A stretch of 64,000 nt of DNA from Basidiobolus meristosporus CBS 931.73 (GCA_002104905.1 MCFE01000140.1:93189-157188), one strand, 5' to 3'; shown: positions 44,059-55,728, counted from the stretch's first letter. Notes: generated by a model from the sequence alone, not told the origin. A program made the numbers and translations.

Positions 44059-45630
44059 CTAGTGATCATTGGCAATCTCGTCCACGCTTCTTCCCTTCGT
44101 CTCGGGAACGAAGATGTAGTCGAAAATTAAAAATACAAAGTTCAAGACGGTGAAGATGATGAACACCTTGGATCCCATGGCGTTGATCAGGGTGGGGAAG
44201 ATGAAGCCGATGATGAAGTTGCAGATCCAGTTCACGGTGGTCGCCGCGGACACCACCACCCCCACGGCCCAGGTGGGGACCAACTCGGGGGTGATCATAA
44301 ATGGCACGCACCCGAGGCCGATGTTGAAGCTTGCGGCAAAGCAAATCACGGAGAGCACCTTCAATGCGTTCACATGTGTGGCATCCCCAATCACCAGCAG
44401 CAATGCAAACAAACCCATGCCCGCAGAACTGGTCATCAACAAGGGTCTTCTACCAAATCGATCCACGATGAACGAGATGATACAGTTGATGACGAAGTTC
44501 AGGGCAGAGATCCCGACCGTGACCCCGGACGCAGCATCGGCCCCGGTGGCCTCGGTAAGAATCGCGGTAGAGTAGAAGCTCACGCCGTTGATACCGGAGA
44601 GTTGCTGGGAAGCATGGATGACGATACCGATCAAGAGCATCTTGCGCACGAATCTGTCGGCCAACACATCCTTGATTCTGGCAAGAAGGCTGGATTCCTT
44701 GTGTCCGGAGGACAGGTCATGCTGGTGTTGGGTTCCTTGGACGCCCACGCACATGTCGCTGAACTCGTTCTCGATGTAAGCCCCCTTGCGAAGTTTCTGA
44801 AGGGTGCTCTTGGCCTGGTCAAGCCTGTTCTTGGAGATCAGGTATCTGGGGGTTTCTGGACAGAAGAGCATGAATGCCATTTGCAAGATGGCCGGGGCGG
44901 CAGTCAGGGCAAAGATGCCTCTCCAGGTGGGGACCTCGGACATACCAAGGCCAAGTGCCTGGGAGATGAAAATGCCCAAAGCCAGGAAAATCTGGAGAAT
45001 GGCGCCCATGGCACCACGGTACCGGGTGGTAGATACCTCGGCGATGTACATAGGTACCGTTGCTGACCCGGCACCGCTACCCACACCAACGAAGAAACGA
45101 CCAATGGCGAACATGGGTACATTGACGGATGCGGCCAACAGGACGGCGCCAATGATGAAATTAATGTTGTTCCAAAAAAGGACGGTGCGTCTTCCATATC
45201 TGTCGGAACATGGACCAGCGAAAAATCCACCAACCAGACCTCCGATGGCAAACACTCCAACGCAGAAGCCCCTATTTTCCGATGGGTTAGTAATGGTCGA
45301 TGTGCGGGGAAGGCGAATGGGAAGGGGAAGGGGAAGAAGGGAATAGAAGCAGGCCTACCAAATCCAATCGCCCATGGGAAGGCAGTTGGGAATGGACCCT
45401 CCGCCGTCAGGGTCTGCGCAGTTACGAATGATCTTCTCGGGGTTGTTGGGCGCGCCCGTGTTGTAACCCATGTTGAAGGAAGCTAAGGCAGCGATCACAC
45501 AGGAGAAGAAAATATACCAAGTGAAGCCTTGTTGTCTGGAGTCAACAAGGCTCCCGGTGGCAAATCCATTATTCTCCTCTACATCACCTCCGGAAACCCA
45601 TTGCGATTTTTTTGTGGATGCTTCAGCCAT
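44059..45630 (-). CDS. MFS hexose transporter, paralogue 1
   Basis: Two exons, 45359-45630 and 44059-45271, with an 87-bp phase-2 GT-AG intron splitting the codon for Trp91; 494 residues. Sugar-porter signatures, all in place: NMGYNTGAPNNPE after TM1, DRYGRRT (114-119), the conserved MYIAEVSTTRYRG, PETPRYL (229-235), QQLSGINGVSFYST in TM7 (313-326, the glucose-contact helix), DRFGRRP (361-366) and PETKGRS (480-486). Twelve membrane segments fit. It imports hexoses across the plasma membrane down a gradient or with protons; the sequence does not say which. The intron holds a gggaag repeat. The paralogue at 48399 has the same intron position and phase and lies head to head. Confidence 0.95.
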
Positions 45631-45636
45631 AGCGGG

Positions 45637-45659
45637 TGACGATTTCTGGATACTTGTCT
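45637..45659 (-). promoter_or_regulatory. 23-bp leader element shared by both transporters
   Basis: On the minus strand it contains acaagtatccagaaatcgtc, starting 29 bp before the ATG. It is identical over 23 bp to 48370-48392. It probably lies in the 5' UTR. Confidence 0.7.
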
Positions 45660-45734
45660 GTTCAATGGTCGTGAGAGAGTAATGAAGCAGGCAAGCCTAG
45701 CAGTTGTCTAATTTTCATCGGTGGGACAGCGAGT

Positions 45735-45744
45735 GTATTTTATA
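45735..45744 (-). promoter_or_regulatory. TATA box of transporter 1
   Basis: tataaaatac on the minus strand, about 105 bp before the ATG. Confidence 0.65.
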
Positions 45745-45759
45745 GGGGTACGAGTTGAC

Positions 45760-48300
45760 CGTCGCCGTACCATCCTCGGTTCATTACGAACTCACCTGAC
45801 TGGCCGGGGGATCTTTTGGATTCAATAGGATCCATTCAACATGGATTTCTGTGCGCTCTCGCCAAAATGACCGTCCAATTACCGAACCAACGAATGGAGA
45901 GTTTCCACTAGGCCGATTACAATCGCCTGGCTATATCGCTCAGTTACCAGTCACTCTAAGACTGAAGGAGCAATGCATGTGAGAAAACGATGAGTTCATT
46001 GTCGATCGAAAATCTGGAAATGCGTCTAGGTTTGCCGGCAGAACCTGGCTTTCCCACAGTATTCGCCTGTCAAGAGCAACGGGTTATTCGCTCCGTTGAT
46101 ATCCCTCGACTGTACCCTGCTGACCAACAGGAATAACCGCTTCTCCATGGCGGTCGGTCAGTAGCTATCATCACATCTAGATGATCAGGTTTCTACAATG
46201 ACATACCCCGCATTGCTGTCTCCATTAATCTTAATTAATGGTTCTGGTTTTGCTGACAAACACGCTTTTTTCAACCCATCCGAGACATCAGGCAAGACAG
46301 GTGGACAAGGAAGAATAGAACTGCCTGCTGCGAGACGGTAGGGGATTTCCTTAATTTGGGCATGGAAATTAGTGTTGATTAGATGCCACTTCCTGATATA
46401 GACTGGAAGATGATCGGTGGGAAAGATGCTCCAGCTGTCCACCATTGGAAGTTCGACGGTTTCAGCAATATCAAAATTTCATATAAATCTCTGGATAATC
46501 CCGAGATAACTCTAATCTTAACCCGATGGATTGAATGTACAAGATGATCATGAAAGCTTAACTCGACCTTGATATCACCATGATCCGCTCTGAGACAGTG
46601 TTTAGTAGAACCGTACGGCAAACATCCAGCATAGTCGGTTGCTTCTTGGCTCGTGTCTGGTGGAGCGTAATGGCTTCGAATCCTTGTGAGGAGTCGTGTG
46701 TTGGCAAATAAGACCTCGCATGTTTCAAGGCCCATCTTCCAAAGCCGATCTCCAAAATCATGTCCGATCTTTCCGGACCTTGGAAAAGCATGGGCGGTAG
46801 TAAGCTATATCTCAAGGGTATTCTGCATGAGGTGTTAACCCTACAACAGCCGGGAAATTATCGGCGGGGTGCCAAGATTCGCATAGATCATCTCCACTAC
46901 CTATATCTAGTATATTTAAGCTCATTTCGATTAGAACGTGCGAGCATCAAGAGGGCCGTTGTTGATGATTGACGATTCATCCGCTCAACATTCTAGATGA
47001 GTGGGAGGATTCTTTTCGTTTGGAAGCTCGAATTTCTGAGATCACGGGGGGGCCTCTTCTCGTTTCGGCAACCAAATACAGTAGGTGGCTTCTTACCTCA
47101 GTGTTGATCAGATTACATCCCAAGGCTGCCAAACCGCCCATATGAGTGGGATGCTCTCCTGGGTGATTGCAGCACATGACTTGCCCTGTTTTTACGCTGA
47201 ATTAGTGTCACCTCCGAAATGGCCGACAGTTTCGGCCAGACTGAGTCATCGTTTGGCCCTATGAATGGTAAGATTCAATTTGACCGATAAGCAGCGATTG
47301 GTTCCACAAAAGCTGTCACTCTTCAGCGAGCCAGCGAGTGTGTAACCTAAGCTTCAGTGAGCAAACTAGAGCAATCTTTCTTGCTGAAAGCGCTAAGCTC
47401 AAGCAAGCAACGGTATGGTTTATAGTTAGCGCGGTTGTCCATTCGGACATGGAGTCGCCAAAGGCGCACTTCCTTTAAGATTGGCTGGGCAGGGGATCGT
47501 CGTTTAGAGTGGCGGAGCACTACGGGCGTTCAGAGGAGGGCGCGATGCTCTAGGCCAATCTATTGCCATCATTATCACCTTGGTAATCTAATCTCGCTGA
47601 GCTGGTTTGCAGTGGGAAGGGAAGAAGCAATACGTGTGGGTGGTTCAATCGAGAGTGAGTGTATCCGTACATGCAAGGGGTTTGGTAGGTGAACTCGGTA
47701 GGCTAGTGACACTCTAGGAGGTGTGGAGAGAATGCTGGGAAAGTTTGACCAAACGGGTATTGCTAGCCACCACAGTACATCTTAAGCGTTGTCTCTACTC
47801 CACAGCTGTTGAGATCTTATCATCGCTCTCTGACTGTCTTTGATGTTGGATGCTCTGGTACGTGGTTTGTAGCTTTGAAACGCTGCGTGGGCGGGGTGGC
47901 TGGTGGGATGCAACAAACCGGCGATTGGTCAATACACAGGATTCCTGAGGCCAAGCGGTTGTAACGGCATCGTGTATGAATTATCAGCTGACCAACTGGT
48001 TGTAGCTGTGCTACATCGTGGAAGCACTCCGGGTGGATGGTATTGATCAACCCTGACATCCGCCCACATCTCCACTCGGAAGCAGTATATTAAGAATTTA
48101 GGTTCCATTAGAGTTGGCATCCTGGGCAGTCAACCGAGGGTCGCTAAGTGCGATTATCGTGGAATGTGGGCCAGTACATCCACCCCAACACCAACGGGAA
48201 ATGCCGACCAGCAGGAAAGTTTCAGACAACCAGAAATCCCCTCGCCATAATAGGCAAGGTGCCTGGGATCCACGAAATTGGACAGCGCTATAAGCTCGAC
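45760..48300. other. Intergenic between the divergent transporters; possible decayed gene at 46185-46815
   Basis: Mostly no recognisable gene. On the minus strand, 46558-46815, 46379-46735 and 46185-46445 are overlapping protein-like runs in different frames (for example RKWHLINTNFHAQIKEIPYR). They may be one broken gene, but a stop prevents a clean join and I recognise no family. The ORF at 47435-47692 and others look like chance. Confidence 0.35.
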
Positions 48301-48310
48301 CCCGCCTACC

Positions 48311-48320
48311 TATAAAACGG
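48311..48320 (+). promoter_or_regulatory. TATA box of transporter 2
   Basis: tataaaacgg, followed by gcccgcc, 88 bp before the ATG. Confidence 0.65.
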
Positions 48321-48369
48321 GCCCGCCATCACAATCGGGCCCCAGACAACTGCTAGGCTTGGCTTGAAA

Positions 48370-48392
48370 AGACAAGTATCCAGAAATCGTCA
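48370..48392 (+). promoter_or_regulatory. 23-bp leader element shared by both transporters
   Basis: Contains acaagtatccagaaatcgtc and ends 6 bp before the ATG at 48399. Identical to 45637-45659 on the minus strand. Confidence 0.7.
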
Positions 48393-48398
48393 TTTGCA

Positions 48399-49949
48399 AT
48401 GGTGGAAGAAGTCAAAAAATCTCAATGGGTCTCCGGCGCTGAGGCCGAAGACAACTCCGGGTTCAACACCGGAGGCCTGGTGGATTCGAGAAGACAGGGA
48501 TTCACTTGGTATGTCTTCGTATCCTCCATGACCGCGGCACTCGCTTCGTTCAACATGGGTTACAATACCGGTGCCCCCAACAACCCGGAGCAAATCATTC
48601 GTGGATGTAACGACCCAAGCAGTGGTGGAGCGTTGCCAAACTGCCTTCCAATGGGTAACTGGATGTGGTAAGTACACACACACGTTTATCTCTCGAGCGA
48701 GTCGTCCGTGCTGACCCAGATCTTTTGAACGTGTAGGGGCTTCGCAGTGGCCGTATTTGCTCTTGGAGGCCTGGTCGGAGGTTTCTTCGCCGGCCCGTGC
48801 GCAGACAGAGTGGGCAGAAAAACCGTCCTCCTGTGGAATAATCTCAACTTCATCGTCGGGGCGGTGCTACTCGCGGCCGCGGTCAATGTCCCAATGTTTG
48901 TTATCGGAAGATTCATGGTCGGGGTTGGCAGCGGGGCGGGATCGGCCATTGTGCCAATGTACATCGCCGAGGTGTCCACCACCAGATACCGCGGGGCCAT
49001 GGGTGCTCTGTTACAAATCTTCTTGGCATTGGGAATCTTGATCTCCCAAGCACTTGGGCTCGGCATGTCCACTGTCCCGGTGTGGAGAGTGATCTTCGCC
49101 CTGACCGCTGTACCAGCCGTTCTCCAGATGGGCTTGTTGGCGTTCTGCCCCGAGACCCCCAGATATCTCATTTCCAAGAACAAGCTGGATGTCGGCAAGA
49201 GCACCTTGCAGAAACTGCGTGCCGGCGCATACATCGAGAATGAGTTCAACGAGATGTGTGCGGGAGTCCAAGGCGTCAACCACGAACATGACATGTCTGC
49301 CGGGCACCAGGATGCCAGCGTCATCCAGAGAATCAAGGAGGTGATGGCCGATCGGTTTGTCCGGAAGATGCTGCTCATCGGTATGGTCATCCACGCATCC
49401 CAGCAATTCTCCGGTATCAATGCCATCAGTTTCTACTCCACCACCATTCTTACCGAGGCAACCGGCGCTGACGCCGCCTCCGGAATCACCGTCGGCATTG
49501 CTGCTCTTAACTTCGTGGTCAACTGCATCATCTCATTTGTTGTGGATCGCTTCGGTAGAAGACCCTTGCTGATGACCAGTTCCGCGGGGATGGGTTTGTT
49601 CGCGCTGTTGCTCGTGGTCGGAGATGCCGCGCATGCCAATTGGTTGAAGGTGCTCTCAGTGGTTTGCTACGCTGCGCTGTTCAATGTTGGTCTCGGGTGT
49701 GTGCCTTTCATGATCACTCCTGAGATGGTCCCTACTTGGGCAGCCGGTGTGGTGATCTCGTCCGCAACCACCGTCAATTGGATTTGTAACTTCATCGTCG
49801 GGTTCATCTTCCCCACTTTGATCAATTCCATGGGAACCAAAGTGTTCATCATCTTCGTGGTGCTCAACTTCGTGTTCTTGGTGTTCGACTACTTCTTTGT
49901 GCCCGAAACCAAGGGGAGAAGCGTCGATGAGATCTCGAAAAATCATTAG
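48399..49949 (+). CDS. MFS hexose transporter, paralogue 2
   Basis: Exons 48399-48667 and 48737-49949, with a 69-bp phase-2 intron splitting Trp90; 493 residues. The same sugar-porter motifs as paralogue 1: DRVGRKT, MYIAEVSTTRYRG, PETPRYL, QQFSGINAISFYST, DRFGRRP and PETKGRS. The second exon is exactly the same length (1213 bp) in both genes, and identity is high throughout (roughly three quarters or more by eye). Differences cluster at the N-terminus and in the central loop (EFNEMCAGVQGVNHEHD). TM7 has QFSGINAIS against QLSGINGVS, a place that affects substrate binding in the family. Plasma membrane. Confidence 0.95.
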
Positions 49950-49963
49950 GCTTATCAATAACA

Positions 49964-50001
<38 letters not shown>

Positions 50002-50036
50002 CACTGCCACTGCCACTGCCACTGCCACTGCCACCC
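49964..50036. repeat. TTTCAC / TGCCAC microsatellite in the 3' region of transporter 2
   Basis: About six tttcac units followed by about five tgccac units, starting about 15 bp after the stop codon, so probably transcribed as 3' UTR. Confidence 0.85.
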
Positions 50037-50280
50037 CACTCCCACTTCCTCACTCTCACTATAATTACTTCAAGGCATTCAATAAGCTTTCGCTCTAGGG
50101 GTACGCTCCTTTCATTCCAATAAAGCTTTGATCCTCAATATCCCACCAGGCAGGGGCCGAAGTGTTCCCAGGGTGAATTTAAGCTTACGAAATATCAATC
50201 AATGGTGATACTCAATTCGCCGCCAGCAAAACATCTGATTCTCACACTAAGCAAATGCGAATGAAGCAGTCCATCGAACA

Positions 50281-50288
50281 CTATAAAT
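50281..50288 (+). promoter_or_regulatory. TATA box of the hydrolase-phosphatase gene
   Basis: ctataaat followed by cggccca, 56 bp before the chosen ATG. The context resembles the transporter 2 box (tataaaacgggccc). Confidence 0.55.
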
Positions 50289-50336
50289 CGGCCCAGGTGA
50301 ATGCTAGCCTGCCCAACAAAATCTCCTCAAACCTCC

Positions 50337-52467
50337 ATGTCTCGTGTAGAAATCCTCAAATCGGACGGACTGACGCTCGTCGGGGTTCTGGAAAATAATT
50401 CCCCCGGCACCAAACAGTTGATCCTCTTGTGTGATGGGTTCCCTGGTACCCCACCTTCACCTTCACCTTACTATCGCGCATTCATTAACAGTTTTCGAAG
50501 CGACAAAGAATCACGCATTCTTTCTCGAGCTGGCAAAAGCACTCCCTGTAGACACATTCCGGTTCGCTGTTGGCGGGCACAGGGAGAGTAAAGGGGATCC
50601 TCAATTCCTGTGTCTGGAGGTAGGCTTTGTGGCGTCGAGATGCCTTTAAAAACACCAGTTTAATTTTCGAGTCGAACAGCAAGAAAGGGAGGATTTGGAC
50701 GCGGCGATACACTTCTTCACCCAGCAGGGCTACCACATTGTTGGCTTGATCGGTCACTCAAAAGGTTGCAAATGGTTTATTTGTGAAGTGCTATGGCTAA
50801 TGGACTTCTTATCTTATCAGGTGGTTCCGCTATTCTTGATTATGCGAGCATCCGACCCTTACCTGGTGTTAAATATCTGATAAACATCAGTGGAATTTTC
50901 GATTTCGAAAAGTCTAATAACCATTTTGGACAATCGCTTGGAAACGAGGTGAGCCTTGGGGATTTCCTATCTGCTGGTGACTGCTAAAGACTAAATCGAC
51001 TCGCGAGAACCTCAACGGAGACTACATGTCGGAAAGTAAAATAAGCCATGGTAAGCCGAGTTCTGGGGGCTACCTCGTACACGCGATATTTATCCCAAGG
51101 ATCAGTCAATAGAATTCCTAGCAATATGCCAGTCCTCACATGCCATGGGCTTAAAGACGAAGTACTTAGTGATTGCTTGATCTTCAACAGTTGCCGATTC
51201 AAACCGCCGTTCTTATTTAGATTCATGATGTCTCTCACGCTGTTGCATTCGCCAACCTTATCCCGAATCACACTTTACGCTTGGTTGAAGGGGCAAACCA
51301 CAACTACGATGGCCACTTCGCAGAGGTGATTTCCTGCATTCAAAGCTTCATCGTTGATTCTAGCTCCATTCGTTCGCAACTCCAGTCCAACCGATTCTTC
51401 AATTACACACGGGCCGTTTCAGTAGAAGGGGTGAAGAATTTCAGGGACGCTGGTGGCTATTCTTCCAAGTACGGCATGGTTCGACCAAGATATTTATTCC
51501 GTTCGGGAGAGTAGGTTGACGCGCTCTGTGGAGTCTGATTCAGCAAGTCTAACCACCTTCTTAGGTTGTCCAAGATAAGTGATGCGGGCAAAGAGGCCCT
51601 GCAACAGCTAGGCATCAAACGTGTCGTTGATGTAAGATCTAAAACTGAGATTCAGCGACGAGGCAACGCGTATGTAGTGAATGTTGTCATGCTCTCAGTT
51701 CCATTTCTTACTCGGGAATTCTAGAGGACACCTGGGGGTAATCACCAAGCACGCCCCTTTACTCACCGAGGGGGAGCATTCACCAGAGGTGTTCGGGCTA
51801 AAATGGCGATTGTACACCAACAAGCCAGAAGGACTGGCGCAAGGTATTCAAGAAGATTTTCGAAGCTAACGGACATGTACTGATGCTGGAACAGCGTATA
51901 TCACGCTTCTGGAGCATGGCAAACCCGGAGTTGCTGATACCATCCGGTATATTCTGGAAGACACTGATATGAGCCAGCCGGTGGTGGTCCATTGTGCAGC
52001 AGGCAAAGATCGCACTGGCCTTGTGGTTGCCGTGATACTATGGGCTCTAGGGGTCGATGTAGACACCATCTGTGCCGATTATGAGCTGACTAACGCACAT
52101 CTCAAATGTAAGTTGATCCATCCCGAACCTTCCATGAATACTGACCCTTCTGTCACTCTAGACTTGAACGCCGATCTTACAGCCTTGGCCGAGACTCTAA
52201 GCAGAAAGATCGGGAAGAAGATCGATGTTCAGGGAGTTCGAGCCATGCTCGTTGCCAAGTAAGTGGCGGAAACTTGACATTCAAGCCATGTGCCCATAAC
52301 CTAACAGCGTGCTCGCGTGTAGACCAGAAAGTTTAAGGCTAGTTCTGCAAAATATGCAAGAGAAGTATGGAGGCCCAGATGGCTACTTAATATCTGCTGG
52401 GATCACCTCCCAGGAAATCGAGGAGTTGAGAAGAAAGTTGGTCTTGCCTATTAGGGCCAAGCTGTAG
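50337..52467 (+). CDS. Alpha/beta hydrolase fused to a Y_phosphatase3-type tyrosine phosphatase
   Basis: Twelve exons by my splicing: 50337-50445, 50492-50619, 50659-50764, 50821-50948, 50990-51050, 51106-51161, 51221-51510, 51565-51669, 51725-51843, 51895-52107, 52162-52258, 52323-52467. All 11 introns are GT-AG, 39-64 bp, and the sum is exactly 518 codons plus stop. Residues 1-245 are a serine hydrolase: oxyanion-side DGFP (33-36), nucleophile GHSKG (Ser113), acid GLKDE (Asp195), base GANHNY (His223). Residues about 255-518 are a dual-specificity-like phosphatase: VKNFRDAGG, YLFRSGE, VVDVRSKTEI and the P-loop HCAAGKDRTG (Cys401, Arg407). Y_phosphatase3 proteins act on phosphotyrosine or phosphoinositides. 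Both catalytic sites look intact. An ATG at 50301 is in frame, but 50337 fits the family start better. Confidence 0.85.
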
Positions 52468-52565
52468 CTTGTCTCCACACGAATAAACTGAACCAATCTA
52501 CACATGCATTTATCCTGATAAAGGGTGTATTTATTGGCGTGAGATACAATACATGTTGAGTGGGT

Positions 52566-52968
52566 CTAGCCGAGCATGGAGGTTACTGTTTCTTCGTCCA
52601 ACTTGCTGATCTCGTGGCGTACCTTTGCTTAATGGGCGGGGTAAAACGTAATGCAACGGCGACACCAGTGTTTTCAGCAAAACGAATAATTTTGACAATA
52701 CGTAACGGGCCTCCGTTCAAAGCATCCATGTTGACATCAGAATCCTGTGGCAGTTCACCACAACGCCGATGTGGCTCGAATTGCTCTGTATCTCAACTAC
52801 CGGAATGCCTTTGTCGGAGGGCCTAACCTCGACACCATCGTTCTCAGACCTGGCCAGACGGCCATAAAATACAGGGAAGTGATTGAGAGTGAGGGGTAAA
52901 CCATTGGTCATGGTTGTGGCAGATAAGCAATGGATTGATAAAGAAAGGTGGCTGGAATAAATCGACAT
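52566..52968 (-). pseudogene. Acyltransferase-family (PF02458-like) pseudogene fragment
   Basis: On the minus strand, 52717-52968 reads LPLTLNHFPVFYGRLARSEND...DKGIPVVEI, the N-terminal pattern of fungal HxxxD-type acyltransferases. After a one- or two-base shift near 52760, the next frame gives DVNMDALNGGPLRIVKI and FAENTGVAVALRF, again family-like. The catalytic HxxxD block expected next is missing, and a short tail ISKLDEETVTSMLG ends at the stop 52566-52568. So the gene is frameshifted and internally deleted. Its 5' side meets the transposon zone. Members acylate small molecules in secondary metabolism. The family call is from memory of motifs. Confidence 0.45.
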
Positions 52969-52989
52969 GGCTTAACCGAATCGCCTGCT

Positions 52990-54217
52990 CAAAGTCATTG
53001 CACTGTCAATGAGGTGAGGCCAGGTGGATTAAATATATGGGTCAATGTCCGCTGCAGCCTAGGAATAATCTCGAGTCAAGATGCATACAACTAATATCCC
53101 ATCTGAGGTTTGTGAGTGCTGCTAATATCCACATGAATAGAAGTGGCTGAAGGACTATACTAAATTAGTACTTCTTGTGAACAAAGATGGCTCCAGCTTG
53201 AATAATGACAACTAATTTGGTGCCAATGAACCTATACACAATCAAGGCTTGATGATATCAACACCCATTACTCCTTGGGCTTATAACAAAACAAAAAATC
53301 ATGGCAACTTCATAGTAGCTGGCAGTTGCTTGTATTTGTGCTATATATAACTCATGGCCAATGCTCAGGTTTAATTGCAGCTATTATACACTTTGAACCA
53401 AAGTTCTATGTATGAAACTGGAAGAGGACATCAGCATCCTTGAATTAAATGAACCTTTTGGCATGAGTATTGTAAAAGGACTATTCAAAGATTAGTTGCT
53501 TAAAACCAAGACATAACACATTTATCCTCCATTTGATGGTCAGGAGGGAATAGATGGTGGCACCACTATGAGTGTCTGCCATCCTTTCTGATAAGCCCAA
53601 CCTCTAATATGTTCTGAAGTCTCCTCTGATGGACTACAAACCAAAGGTAAATTAGTCTACCGGCAGGAGTAGTGCTGTTAACTAGTACATATTGCTTGTA
53701 ATCATTTGGGCAATACATCCCTTATCCAATCAGAAAACATGGAGTGGCAACTATTTGTATTACAGCAATGGTATCAAGCAGATTGCTCAACAGATTGTTT
53801 GTTTAAGCTGGCCGCTGTGCTGTGCTTGCCAAATCTAATACCCAAAGTTGCAAATGTCTGGGAGGCCAGCTCAAAACCAGTTAAGCATTGCACCAATCAA
53901 TGGTTCTGGCTAGTATGATACAGAGAAGCATGTACTTCCCAGCCAAGGCTTTTTTTTGCACTAGCTCAGTTCTGCTCAGCATATCTGGGAGAGGGGTGAT
54001 GTGCATCATTGGGCAGGATACTCTTGCAATAACTCAGGAAGGACATGATTGATAGCAGCCTAACAATGGGTACCCATCTTGTATATAGCATACCAGTAGA
54101 TCAAGATAGCCATTACACCTGTGCGAAGGAACTACCATCCCATATAAGCATAGAGTCTAGTCTGCAGAGGGGCCATGTTGTGCATCAACATTTAAAACTT
54201 GGCCTATTTTACTCTGT
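52990..54217. other. AT-rich stretch, no gene seen
   Basis: Transposon-like base composition. Only chance ORFs such as 53706-53918. No match to other repeats in the window was noticed. Confidence 0.45.
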
Positions 54218-54855
54218 TAGAAAATCTAGTACCCTAACTGATTTTCCCTAATCCAAACATAACTAATCCCATTTATGACTTATTTTATCACTTCTCAGAA
54301 TCTATTTTTAGCTGTCACACCTGATCAATTTTCATGTGGTCATTACATCCTCAACTGATCTGCTAAGCCTTTCCAAGTGATTAGTCATCTGAGATTTATG
54401 CAACCACTTAGCAGTTGCCAAGACATCAGCTGATTAATGATGCAATTTCTCATTTATCTTATGCACCTATGAGCACCCCAGCAGATTTCAATTAGTCCAG
54501 TCTCTTGGCGCTTACTAATGCAACTCAATCAGAAAAGTATAAATAAAGTTTACTGAACCTTTTGGTTTAGTGTGTGTCTCAACAAAATCAAGATTGTGCC
54601 TCAGCAAAATTAAGAATTCCACAATTCCATTCTAGTTTCTACCCATGCTTAGCATATCTAGCACTCTCAAGAACACCAAGCCTAGCCTGCATAGAAAACC
54701 AACTCTGTTGCCTTTAAATCTCAACTCAGCTGTATAAAAGACCAATATTAGACTAGAAATTCTCTGTTAATATTTCTGTCACTCTTAACAATTCTAAGAT
54801 TCTGCACTTAGTTGTCACTCAGGTTCAGTTGACTCATTCAAGAGTTTATTACACT
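54218..54855 (+). repeat. Possible solo LTR
   Basis: Starts tgttagaaaatc. It contains agtataaataaag (about 54536) and a second cagctgtataaaag, and ends near gagtttattaca. The length and TATA-like boxes suggest an LTR, but no target duplication is clear and there is no second copy in the window. Confidence 0.3.
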
Positions 54856-54879
54856 TGTCTGTTGGATGCAACAGGCCAA

Positions 54880-55285
54880 GATAAGCAGATTTTGTAATAT
54901 GCTCTTGCATACCATGATTGGGGTATCAAGGCCTCATAAATTCAAGCATTGAATCAAAAGAAATATTGACTGTCTGTTTACTAACCTCAACATATGTGTA
55001 CACCTGCTGCAATCAAAACACTTCTGGTAACTCACCTTTATGGCTTTTTAGTGCAATACTTGAACAGTGGCTTTATGCGTTGTATTGCATATAACATATA
55101 CACCTTGCAAGCACCTACTTTCCTATGAGAAATTATTGTGATGATCCCATCAAAAGGCTGTCACAGATTTATAGTCCCATGACTAAGAGGTACTGATCCC
55201 ATCAGGACACCATGCAGAGACTGTTTAACAATAATTCCCCCCTGATTTCACAAAAAACCTAGTCAAAATTTTTCATCACAACAGT
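54880..55285 (-). repeat. Fragments of the Tnp2 element (3' coding and end region)
   Basis: 55000-55100 resembles 11600-11700 (tgtacacctgc, ggctttttagt). 55140-55280 is the reverse complement of the element trailer at 20440-20590 (aaaggctgtcacag, cccatgactaagaggtactgatccc). Confidence 0.6.
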
Positions 55286-55728
55286 AGACTTGTACCGTTG
55301 GATAGTGCCACATTGAGCCATAAGTGCTAAATGTTGCCATAATGTGCTAGGGAGGCCAAGTGAGCCTATACTTAGCCACAGAGTGTGAAACATAGCTCTG
55401 CATCTTCATGCAAAGCAGCTCCTGAGTTTTGCCCATTGAACTGGAGAAAATCCATTTTTTAACTTTTTTTTGGATCAATGTTAAGAATGATGTGTATGAA
55501 CACAGAAGGATTGAAGACATGCACCTGGTACTCAATACCCATGGCACTCTGAATCTAGCTCCTGTAGCTTGTAACATGTCACAAAAATGAATGGCACTGT
55601 CTTGGTCCACTGGTACTCTCTGGCATTGTAAGTGCTTTGTATAGGTCTTCCTTTAGGGCTAATATTTCAATATAGTGCCTGATAGTTTCAGTGGACCAAG
55701 ATAGTGCCATTCATTTTTGTGACATGAT
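55286..55728. mobile_element. Fold-back MITE, right arm cut by a LINE
   Basis: Starts agacttgtaccgttggatag after agt (55283-55285). It follows 29809-30200 through the left arm and centre (ggcactctgaatctagctcctg), then begins the right arm and stops at gtgacatgata, where the LINE 3' end joins. Confidence 0.8.

Noticed and set aside
44374-45346. Long ORFs antisense to transporter 1 (44374-45066, 44804-45346)
   Set aside because: Shadows of a high-GC coding strand with clear sugar-porter motifs. The same shadows occur opposite transporter 2.
48686-49426. 246-codon ORF antisense to transporter 2
   Set aside because: Mirror of the sense transporter frame, with no independent motif.
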